Assembly: GCF_000474215.1 (NCBI RefSeq)
Contig: NZ_BAUC01000017.1
Coordinates: forward strand, 62,001-126,000
Direction: 5' to 3'
Origin: Edwardsiella hoshinae NBRC 105699 = ATCC 33379
GTDB lineage: Bacteria > Pseudomonadota > Gammaproteobacteria > Enterobacterales > Enterobacteriaceae
DNA: 64,000 nt
Below are positions 56,604 to 64,000 of the stretch, piece by piece; within the stretch, counting starts at the first letter, position 1; every line of letters begins with the position of its first letter. A model generated the notes under the pieces. That model was not told the origin of the DNA. It did not search any database and saw only the letters and a list, made by a program, of their open reading frames with translations. The translations under genes were made by a program, and so were the position numbers.

Positions 56604-59231
56604 GTGAAACGGGACGGAAGGAGTATGCGAAGAGCGTGGTGCATCGGCGCGTTGACGCTCGCGCTGGTATTGAGCGGCGGTGCGGCATGGTGGGCGATGC
56701 CCCATTGGTTGCCTCGATTATTGCAACCGTGGTTGCCTGCCGGTGCAGAGTTGCGTTTGCCCGTGCGTCCTTACTGGTCGCAGGGCGCGTTGCGGTTGCC
56801 GCGGCTCGATTATCGCCAGGCCGGGTGTCCGTTGCTTACATTGCGACAGGCGGCGTTAGGTTATCACCAGGCGCATTGGCAGCTCCAGGTGGTCACACTG
56901 GAGGTGGAAAGCCGTTGTTTCGGCGCCAGCAAGGGTGACGCCACCCAGCTTACGCTGAGCGCGTTGCAACAGGCGCTGCCGCCGCTGAGTTTGACTATCG
57001 ATCGCCTGACTCTGCGCCCCTGGCCGCATTATGGCGGTACGCTACGACTATATAACCAGAACGGCCGTCAGCGCCTGAGCTTGCAGGGTGAGCAGCTGCA
57101 ACTGGAGCTGGCGCTGGTGCGCCAGACATTGCACATACACCAACTGTGGGTGAAACAGCTAGCGTTGGCTCACGCGCTGCAACTCCAGGGGCAGGTGACG
57201 TTGGGGCGGGATCTGGTCAGCCCTCCGACGGGCGGAGTGTTACAGGCGCAATTTCGCTTAGCCGCCACGCCCGAACCGTTGCATCTGCGCCTTGATTGGC
57301 AGGCGCAAGAGGGACGGGCGTGGCTGACCCGCGCCGGTACTCGTCGTCCGTTGCTCGACCTGCCCTGGCAGCAACGAGCGGAGAAGCTGATCGTCCGCGA
57401 CGGCCGCTGGTTTTGGCCTGATGCGCCGCAAGCGCTTCATGGCGGCGTTAACCTGACGCTACAGCGCGACCCGACACAGGGATGGCGCCACGCCATGTTG
57501 CAGGCCCGCCTGAATATGCTGAGTCAAGGAGCCCAAGGTAAGGCAAATCTGGTGATGCAGCTCGGGCCGGGGCGACTGGACTTGCAACCGGGCGCTTTCC
57601 CCTTGCGCCTTGATGGGCGGGTCAATCATCGGGCGTTGTCGTTCGCCAGCGCGCTCTCGGCCGAGGTGAGCGGGACGCCGCGCGCCCCCCGACTGCGATT
57701 TTTGCCCGGTGCCTTGTTACGTGTCTGGGGGCGACCGGATGCCCAGACGACGATCGAGGAGGTACGTTGGCCCCTAGCTGGCGTTCAGCTTAGTGCCGCC
57801 GGGATCAGCGGTCGTCTACAGGCGATCCTCCGTGTCAGCCATCGTTACTGGGGGCGGGGACAACTGCATCTTGACGGTCAAGCCAGCGCCTTCCGCCCCG
57901 ACCACGGCAGCTGGCGTTGGCGTTATTGGGGCCAGGGGCGTATGCCGCCGCTGCGCGCCCGTTGGACGGTGAGCGGCCAGGGACGTTGGCACGATGATGA
58001 ATTACGCCTGGATCAGCTTTCCGCCGGCTTCGATCACCTGGCCTATGGCTTAGCCCGGGTGACACAGCCACGCCTGACGTTGAGTCAGCCCTTGATCTGG
58101 CGTCGCTCGGCTCAACATGCCGCCTTCAGCGCCGGTTTTGCGCTGGTGGCGCGGCGCGTTGATTTCAACCACGGTGGCTACCTGCCAACCCCTCAGTTGC
58201 GTGTTGTCGCCGTCGGCGCATCCCCCCAGGCGATGCAGTTACAAGGGGCGCTGCATGCGGGTGCCATCGGGCCGATCCGGCTGACGGGACGCTGGGACGG
58301 TCGTCGTCTGCGCGGGCAAGCCTGGTGGCGAAGCCAGCCGATGCAGGTCTTTCAACCGTTACTGGCGCCCTCGCTAGGCATGCAACTGTATGCCGGGCGT
58401 TTTCATGCCCAAGCGGCCTTTTCTGCGGCGCGGGGACAGGGATTTATCGCCGGGGGCCATCTTCAGGCCCAGCGGGTTGCGCTCTGGCTGAAAGAGGGAC
58501 GGGTTGATGGGTTGGATCTGACGCTGCCTTATCGTCTGCACGACAAGCGTTGGCAACTCGGGCCGCATGGGCCGGCGACCTTGCGTATCGATCGTCTGGT
58601 CAATCAATTCGATCTGCAACAGATCCGCGCGGATTTCCAGGGCTATTATCCCTACAGTGAGGCCTATCCGTTGACCGTGCGAGAGGTAAGCGCCAGGCTG
58701 TTTGGCGGTGAGCTGGCCTTTTCCCAGTTGCGTCTGCCGCAACACCAGGCGACGGTATTGCGTCTGCATGATATCGAATTGAGCGAACTGATCACTGCAC
58801 TCAAGGTGAAGCAGTTTGCTCTGTCGGGACGGGTGGAGGGCGCGTTGCCACTCTATCTGCACAACCCGCAGTGGATCATCCACCAGGGATGGTTCGCCAA
58901 CACCCAACCAATCACTCTGCGTCTGGATAAAGATACGGTGGATGCGGTGGCGAGCAATAACCTGGCCGGAGGTGCGGCGTTGGATTGGCTGCGCTATATG
59001 GAGGTGGGCCGTTCCCATGCCCGTCTCGATTTGAGTAATCTGGGCGAACTGACGTTGAATGCCACCTTGTATGGCGTCAACCGCGTCAAGGATCGGCGCC
59101 GGGTCATCGCGCTCAATTACCGCCAACGGGAGAATGTCTTCCAGCTGTGGCGCAGTCTGCGCTTTGGCGATAACTTACAGGCCTGGCTGGCGTCCCGCCT
59201 GGCCCGGATGACGAGGAATCAGCATGAGTAA
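56604..59231 (+). CDS. ydbH: YdbH, AsmA-like intermembrane phospholipid-bridge protein
   Basis: 875 residues. One N-terminal membrane anchor (CIGALTLALVLSGGAAWWAM), then a long periplasmic beta-rich body of the AsmA-like type, and the DUF748/dicarboxylate-like C-terminal part conserved in YdbH. In E. coli YdbH forms a bridge between inner and outer membrane with the lipoprotein YnbE, redundant with TamB and YhdP in moving phospholipids. The start may be the GTG at 56604 with GAGG seven bases upstream or the ATG at 56625, whose AAGGAG is only one base away. Overlaps ynbE by 8 bases. Confidence 0.88.
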   Translation: MKRDGRSMRRAWCIGALTLALVLSGGAAWWAMPHWLPRLLQPWLPAGAELRLPVRPYWSQGALRLPRLDYRQAGCPLLTLRQAALGYHQAHWQLQVVTLEVESRCFGASKGDATQLTLSALQQALPPLSLTIDRLTLRPWPHYGGTLRLYNQNGRQRLSLQGEQLQLELALVRQTLHIHQLWVKQLALAHALQLQGQVTLGRDLVSPPTGGVLQAQFRLAATPEPLHLRLDWQAQEGRAWLTRAGTRRPLLDLPWQQRAEKLIVRDGRWFWPDAPQALHGGVNLTLQRDPTQGWRHAMLQARLNMLSQGAQGKANLVMQLGPGRLDLQPGAFPLRLDGRVNHRALSFASALSAEVSGTPRAPRLRFLPGALLRVWGRPDAQTTIEEVRWPLAGVQLSAAGISGRLQAILRVSHRYWGRGQLHLDGQASAFRPDHGSWRWRYWGQGRMPPLRARWTVSGQGRWHDDELRLDQLSAGFDHLAYGLARVTQPRLTLSQPLIWRRSAQHAAFSAGFALVARRVDFNHGGYLPTPQLRVVAVGASPQAMQLQGALHAGAIGPIRLTGRWDGRRLRGQAWWRSQPMQVFQPLLAPSLGMQLYAGRFHAQAAFSAARGQGFIAGGHLQAQRVALWLKEGRVDGLDLTLPYRLHDKRWQLGPHGPATLRIDRLVNQFDLQQIRADFQGYYPYSEAYPLTVREVSARLFGGELAFSQLRLPQHQATVLRLHDIELSELITALKVKQFALSGRVEGALPLYLHNPQWIIHQGWFANTQPITLRLDKDTVDAVASNNLAGGAALDWLRYMEVGRSHARLDLSNLGELTLNATLYGVNRVKDRRRVIALNYRQRENVFQLWRSLRFGDNLQAWLASRLARMTRNQHE

Positions 59232-59418
59232 CGCGATGAGGATGGGGCCAGCGTTAATGCTGGCGCTGCTGGTGATGGGGTGTACGCCGCGCATTGAGGT
59301 GGCGGCGCCGACCCAGCCGATCACCATCAATATGAATGTGAAGATTGAACATGATATTCACATCACCTTGGATAAAGAAGTGGAAGCCCTGTTGAAGTCT
59401 CAACCCGGCCTATTCTAA
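59224..59418 (+). CDS. ynbE: YnbE outer-membrane lipoprotein, partner of YdbH
   Basis: 64 residues. Signal MRMGPALMLALLVMGC with lipobox VMGC followed by Thr, which favours the outer membrane. Conserved C-terminal PITINMNVKIEHDIHI and LDKEVEALL; beta-strand augmentation of this part onto YdbH is the E. coli model. GAGGAATC precedes the ATG, and the start overlaps the ydbH stop by 8 bases. Confidence 0.9.
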   Translation: MSNAMRMGPALMLALLVMGCTPRIEVAAPTQPITINMNVKIEHDIHITLDKEVEALLKSQPGLF

Positions 59419-59427
59419 GGGGGACGC

Positions 59428-59760
59428 ATGAACCGTTATCTTGCAGGATTGCTGGGCATACTGTTGGCGCTGAGTCTGGCATCACCGGCCTGGGCCCTGA
59501 CGTTGGATGAGGCGCGTGCCAGTGGGCGCGTGGGGGAAACCTTGGCGGGGTATCTGGCGGCACGGAGCCAGGACAGTGCGACGTTGGCGCTGGTGGCGCG
59601 GGTCAACCAGGGGCGGGCGCAGCGCTACCAGGCACTGGCACAGCGCAATGGCGTGAGTCGCGCGAGCGTGGCGCGTTTGGCCGGTGAGAAGCTGGTGGCG
59701 CGCGCCCGCCGAGGGGAGTATGTCCAGGGCATGAATGGCTTGTGGCTGCGCAAGCCGTAA
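59428..59760 (+). CDS. ydbL: YdbL, periplasmic DUF1318 protein of the ydbH operon
   Basis: 110 residues. Cleavable signal peptide (MNRYLAGLLGILLALSLASPAWA), then LTLDEARASGRVGETLAGYL, a repetitive Ala/Arg-rich helical part and GEYVQGMNGLWLRKP. Third gene of the ydbH-ynbE-ydbL operon, nine bases after ynbE, with GGGGGA before the ATG. In E. coli it affects YdbH-YnbE assembly. Confidence 0.9.
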   Translation: MNRYLAGLLGILLALSLASPAWALTLDEARASGRVGETLAGYLAARSQDSATLALVARVNQGRAQRYQALAQRNGVSRASVARLAGEKLVARARRGEYVQGMNGLWLRKP

Positions 59761-60079
59761 GGGCGCGCGTTACCGGTGCGACACGCCGTTGCCGCCTGGC
59801 TTGAGCCCGCCGATCTGCGTAGGGCCGGCGCGGATGACGAGGGCGTATGTCCGCAGGCAGCCGTCACCGTATTACTTGGGCGTTTGTGCGCTAGGCGGCG
59901 AGTGAGCGGCGAACACGACTATTCTGTTGGAAGAATGCGGCGTAGCGTCGCAGTAAATTGCGCGTGGCGTCACACTCCGATGCGGCGGTGGGCTGTGGTA
60001 AGATAAGCTTATGCCAGGATATTAACTGCCGCGTCGGCGTTGACTCGCCACGCGGGTACCGTTCCAAGGAATTCTGATC
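59761..60079. other. Intergenic region upstream of hrpA
   Basis: About 320 bases. TAAGAT at 59999-60004 may be a -10 element for hrpA. No gene, repeat or terminator is clear; ydbL may read through into hrpA. Confidence 0.4.
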
Positions 60080-63000
60080 GTGAAATCCCCGCTTGCTGCG
60101 CTGGTCAACCAGCTTGATGATGTCATGTTGCGCGATCGTCAGCGTTTATTGCGCCGTATTCAGGGCGCCAAGAAGATAACTCAGCCTGCCGCGTTGCAGG
60201 AGATCGCCGCAACGTTAGCCAGCGATATTGCCCAGGCGCGCCAGCAGACCGCCAATCGGCGCGCCGCCTGTCCCACGATAAATTACCCGCCGGGGCTACC
60301 GGTCAGTCAGAAGCGGGAGGCGTTATTGGCGGCGATCCGTGACCACCAAGTGGTGATCGTGGCCGGCGAGACCGGTTCGGGTAAGACCACCCAGTTGCCC
60401 AAGATGTGCCTGGAGTTAGGGCGTGGCATACGGGGAATGATCGGCCACAGTCAGCCGCGTCGTCTGGCCGCTCGCTCGGTGGCCGAGCGTATCGCCCATG
60501 AGCTGGAGACCCCCTTAGGGGGGTGTGTGGGCTATAAGGTACGCTTTAGCGATCAGGTTGGTGAGAATACCTTGGTCAAACTGATGACCGACGGGATCTT
60601 GCTGGCGGAGATCCAGCAAGACCGGATGTTGATGCAATATGACACCCTGATCATCGACGAGGCCCATGAACGTAGCCTCAATATCGACTTCATTTTGGGC
60701 TATCTGCGCCAGCTGTTGCCGAAGCGTCCAGATCTGAAGGTGATCATTACTTCGGCGACCATCGATCCACAGCGTTTTTCGCGTCACTTCAATCAGGCGC
60801 CGATCATCGAGGTTTCCGGACGGACTTACCCGGTTGAGGTACGCTACCGACCGATCGCCGATGGCGACGCTGAACGTGATCAGACCCAGGCGATCATCGA
60901 TGCCGTGGATGAATTGAGTCACGAGGCGCCGGGCGATATTCTAATTTTTATGAGCGGGGAGCGGGAGATCCGTGATACCGCCGATGCCTTAACGCGTTTG
61001 GCGCTGCCGCATACTGAAGTGTTACCGCTATATGCCCGTCTCTCTGCCGCCGAGCAGAATCGGGTGTTTCACGCCCATAGCGGACGGCGCATCGTGCTGG
61101 CCACCAACGTGGCAGAAACGTCCCTGACCGTGCCGGGGATCAAATACGTCATCGATCCCGGTAACGCGCGCATTAGCCGTTATAGCTATCGTACCAAGGT
61201 ACAACGTCTGCCGATCGAGCCGATCTCGCAGGCCTCCGCCAATCAGCGTAAGGGGCGTTGTGGACGGGTTTCCGACGGTATCTGCATCCGCTTGTATGAT
61301 GAGCAAGACTTCTTGTCGCGTCCCGCCTTTACCGATCCCGAAATCCTGCGTACCAACCTGGCGTCGGTGATCTTGCAGATGACGGCGTTGGGGCTGGGCG
61401 ATATCGCCGCCTTTCCGTTCGTTGAGGCTCCGGATAAGCGCAATATCCAGGACGGGGTACGCTTGCTGGAGGAGTTGGGCGCAGTCACCGTGAATGCGCA
61501 AGGGCATCAGCAACTGACCGCCTTGGGGCGTCAACTGGCCCAATTGCCGATCGATCCACGCCTGGCGCGCATGGTGATCGAGGGCGAACGTAACGGTGCC
61601 TTACGCGAGGTGATGGTGATCGCTGCCGGTTTGTCGATCCAAGATCCGCGGGAGCGTCCCGCCGATCGTCCCCAGGCGGCGGATGAGAAGCACCGGCGCT
61701 TCCAGGATAAAGAGAGCGATTTCCTGGCGTTGGTTAATCTGTGGGACTATCTGCGCGCGCAGCAACAGGCGCTCTCCAGCAATCAGCTGCGGCGTCTGTG
61801 TAAGAACGAGTTTCTCAATTACCTGCGGGTGCGCGAATGGCAAGATATTTATACCCAGTTACGCCAGGTGGTGAAGTCGCTCGGCTTTCATATCAATAGC
61901 GCGCCGGCCGATTATCGCGCGCTACATGGTGCGCTCTTGAGTGGGCTGTTGTCCCATATCGGCCAAAAGGACGTCGAGAAGCAGGAGTTTACCGGGGCGC
62001 GTAACGCGCGTTTCGCCATCTTCCCTGGCTCGGCCTTGTTTAAGAAGCCGCCCAAGTGGACCATGGTGGCGGAGCTGGTGGAGACCTCACGTCTGTGGGG
62101 GCGCATGGCGGCACGAATCGATCCAGAATGGATCGAACCGCTGGCGCAGCATCTGATTAAGCGCAGCTACAGTGATCCGCATTGGGAAAAGGGGCAGGGC
62201 GCGGTGATGGCCAGCGAGAAGGTCACTCTCTACGGTCTGCCGATCGTCAATGAACGACGGGTCAATTATAGCCGCATCGATCCGCTATTGTGCCGCGAGC
62301 TCTTCATTCGTCACGCCTTGGTGCAAGGCGAGTGGCAAGCCAAATACGCCTTCCTACGCGCCAATCAACGCCTGCGCAGCGAGGTCGAGGAGTTGGAGCA
62401 CAAGTCGCGGCGGCGCGATATTTTGGTGGATGACGAAACGTTGTTCGCCTTCTACGATCAACGTATCGGTCAAGAGGTGGTATCGACACGTCACTTCGAT
62501 AGCTGGTGGAAGAAGGCGAGCGCCGCGCAACCGGAGTTGCTCAACTTCGAGAAATCGATGCTGATCAAAGAGGGGGCCGGGCGTATCAGCGCGCAGGACT
62601 ACCCTAATGTCTGGCAACAGGGGAACTTCCGTCTGCGTCTCTCTTACCAGTTTGAACCGGGTGCCGACGCCGACGGGGTGACGGTACATATTCCGCTGGC
62701 GATCCTGAATCAGATTTCGGATCACGGCTTTGATTGGCAAATCCCCGGCATCCGCCGCGAGCGGGTGATCGCGCTGATCAAGTCGCTGCCCAAACCGCTG
62801 CGGCGTAACTTCGTGCCGGCGCCCAACTACGCCGAGGCTTTCCTGGCGCGTGCTACGCCGTTGGCGCTGCCATTGTTGGAGTCGTTGGAGAACGAACTGC
62901 GTCGCATGACTGGCGTGACAGTGTCACGTGATGATTGGCAGTTGGCGCAGGTGCCGGATCACCTTAGCGTCACCTTCCGGGTGGTCGACGAACGCAATCG

Positions 63001-63964
63001 GCCATTGGCCGAGGGCAAGTCGCTGGAGGCACTAAAGTTGCGCCTCAAGGATCGGCTGCAACAGACGCTCTCCGCCGTGGCCGACGACGGCTTGGAACAG
63101 CAGGGATTACACCTGTGGAGTTTCGGCGAATTGCCGCAGTGTTACGAGCAAAAGCGCGGTAATTACGCCATTAAGGCTTATCCGGCGCTGGTGGACGATA
63201 AGGACAGCGTGGCGATCAAACTGTTCGAGACGGAACAGGAACAACAGCAGGCCATGGGCGCGGGGCTGCGCCGCCTGCTGTTGCTAAACATCCCTTCGCC
63301 GGTGAAGTACCTGCACGAAAAACTGCCGAATAAGGCCAAGCTGGGCTTGTACTTCAACCCCTATGGCAAGGTGCTGGAGTTAATCGATGATTGTATCGCC
63401 TGCGGTGTAGATGCGTTGATTGCCCGCCACGGCGGGGCGGTCTGGCAGGAGGCGGCCTTCGCCGCGTTGCATGAGCAGGTGCGGGCCGAGCTGAACGAGA
63501 CGGTGGTTAGTATCGCCGCCCAGGTGGAGCGTATCCTGACTTGCGCCAATGGCATCAATAAACGCCTGAAAGGGCGAGTCGACATGACGATGGCCTTGGC
63601 GCTCGCCGATATCAAGGCGCAGATGGGCGGGCTTATCTACCGTGGCTTTGTCACGGCGACCGGCGCCGAGCGCTTGGCGGATGTCGAGCGTTACTTGCAT
63701 GCCATCGAACGGCGTCTGGAGAAGTTGGGCGTCGATCCGCATCGTGATCGGGCGCAGATGCTGCGTGTCGAGCAGGTACAGCAGGCATGGCAACAGTGGT
63801 GTCAGCGTTTGCCGGCGGTGCGGCGTCACGCGCCCGAAGTACAGGCGATCCGCTGGATGATCGAAGAGTTGCGCGTCAGTTACTTTGCCCAGCAACTGGG
63901 GACGCCGTATCCGGTCTCGGATAAGCGTATTCAACAGGCGATGGCTGCATTGGAGCAGGGCTAA
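60080..63964 (+). CDS. hrpA: ATP-dependent RNA helicase HrpA
   Basis: 1294 residues (E. coli 1300). DEAH-box RNA helicase; in E. coli it rescues collided ribosomes and affects mRNA processing. Walker A GETGSGKTT at 96-104, DEAH at 193-196 in DEAHERSLN, SAT in ITSATIDPQRF, motif VI region QRKGRCGRVSDG, then the HA2/winged-helix part and the OB-fold domain typical of DEAH helicases, and the long C-terminal DUF3418 part. The start is GTG at 60080 with AAGGA nine bases upstream. Complete within the window. Confidence 0.96.
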   Translation: MKSPLAALVNQLDDVMLRDRQRLLRRIQGAKKITQPAALQEIAATLASDIAQARQQTANRRAACPTINYPPGLPVSQKREALLAAIRDHQVVIVAGETGSGKTTQLPKMCLELGRGIRGMIGHSQPRRLAARSVAERIAHELETPLGGCVGYKVRFSDQVGENTLVKLMTDGILLAEIQQDRMLMQYDTLIIDEAHERSLNIDFILGYLRQLLPKRPDLKVIITSATIDPQRFSRHFNQAPIIEVSGRTYPVEVRYRPIADGDAERDQTQAIIDAVDELSHEAPGDILIFMSGEREIRDTADALTRLALPHTEVLPLYARLSAAEQNRVFHAHSGRRIVLATNVAETSLTVPGIKYVIDPGNARISRYSYRTKVQRLPIEPISQASANQRKGRCGRVSDGICIRLYDEQDFLSRPAFTDPEILRTNLASVILQMTALGLGDIAAFPFVEAPDKRNIQDGVRLLEELGAVTVNAQGHQQLTALGRQLAQLPIDPRLARMVIEGERNGALREVMVIAAGLSIQDPRERPADRPQAADEKHRRFQDKESDFLALVNLWDYLRAQQQALSSNQLRRLCKNEFLNYLRVREWQDIYTQLRQVVKSLGFHINSAPADYRALHGALLSGLLSHIGQKDVEKQEFTGARNARFAIFPGSALFKKPPKWTMVAELVETSRLWGRMAARIDPEWIEPLAQHLIKRSYSDPHWEKGQGAVMASEKVTLYGLPIVNERRVNYSRIDPLLCRELFIRHALVQGEWQAKYAFLRANQRLRSEVEELEHKSRRRDILVDDETLFAFYDQRIGQEVVSTRHFDSWWKKASAAQPELLNFEKSMLIKEGAGRISAQDYPNVWQQGNFRLRLSYQFEPGADADGVTVHIPLAILNQISDHGFDWQIPGIRRERVIALIKSLPKPLRRNFVPAPNYAEAFLARATPLALPLLESLENELRRMTGVTVSRDDWQLAQVPDHLSVTFRVVDERNRPLAEGKSLEALKLRLKDRLQQTLSAVADDGLEQQGLHLWSFGELPQCYEQKRGNYAIKAYPALVDDKDSVAIKLFETEQEQQQAMGAGLRRLLLLNIPSPVKYLHEKLPNKAKLGLYFNPYGKVLELIDDCIACGVDALIARHGGAVWQEAAFAALHEQVRAELNETVVSIAAQVERILTCANGINKRLKGRVDMTMALALADIKAQMGGLIYRGFVTATGAERLADVERYLHAIERRLEKLGVDPHRDRAQMLRVEQVQQAWQQWCQRLPAVRRHAPEVQAIRWMIEELRVSYFAQQLGTPYPVSDKRIQQAMAALEQG

Positions 63965-63970
63965 CAACAG

Positions 63971-63995
63971 CGGGAGCGGCATGGTGTCGCTCCCG
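63971..63995 (+). terminator. Terminator after hrpA
   Basis: CGGGAGCG, loop GCATGGTGT, CGCTCCCG, directly after the hrpA stop. The downstream side is cut by the window edge, so the T tract cannot be judged. Confidence 0.6.
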
Positions 63996-64000
63996 TCGCG

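Overview
This 64-kb window is chromosomal DNA of a gamma-proteobacterium of the order Enterobacterales. The markers are an E. coli-type thrS-infC-rpmI-rplT-pheM-pheS-pheT-ihfA block and close homologues of E. coli PfkB, PpsA, YdiJ, TtcA, NifJ, LdhA and HrpA in nearly E. coli order. GC is fairly high, there is a complete hemin-uptake locus next to a chuWXY-type anaerobic heme-degradation operon, and several E. coli neighbours are missing. This suits Edwardsiella or a near relative in the Hafniaceae; the genus is inferred from gene content and was not tested by a search. I saw no rRNA, tRNA, CRISPR array, insertion sequence or prophage block, so this is core genome with small accessory patches.

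Left part (1-12.2 kb): the 3' part of ptrB, an alpha/beta hydrolase, an OmpC/OmpF-type porin with a divergent MicF-like RNA, pfkB, dps, a yobH-like gene, a lipoprotein and the choline transporter betT. The small-gene patch at 4.9-8.5 kb holds two paralogous Lys/Arg-rich micro-proteins, an orphan DUF4060-like gene and a 28-codon ORF with its own ribosome binding site and terminator. These are the least explained items in the window.

Translation block (12.2-22.2 kb): thrS has a leader hairpin that imitates the anticodon arm of tRNA-Thr. infC starts with AUU, and pheST sits behind the pheM leader peptide and attenuator. ihfA follows, then a 67-residue conserved-looking protein, btuC, btuD (with no btuE between them) and nlpC.

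Transport and iron (22.3-33.5 kb): an NCS1 permease overlaps a PfkB-family kinase of unknown substrate. The hemin system hemP-hmuRSTUV and the operon chuW-chuX-chuY all run on the minus strand. A strong Fur box lies in front of each, so heme import, aerobic handling (HmuS) and anaerobic ring opening (ChuW, ChuY) probably respond together to iron.

Central metabolism and small RNAs (33.6-46 kb): aroH with a TrpR-like operator, divergent ppsR and ppsA, an RprA-like RNA, ydiK, the ydiJ-menI-zntB overlapping operon, FnrS with a correctly placed FNR box, and ttcA.

Anaerobic and envelope part (46.3-64 kb): a DoxX-like membrane protein, aegA, nifJ, emrE, an MgtC-family gene, ydbJ, hslJ, a 68-residue unknown, ldhA, the envelope bridge set ydbH-ynbE-ydbL, and the RNA helicase hrpA. 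FnrS, NifJ, LdhA, AegA and ChuW together give the region a strong low-oxygen flavour.
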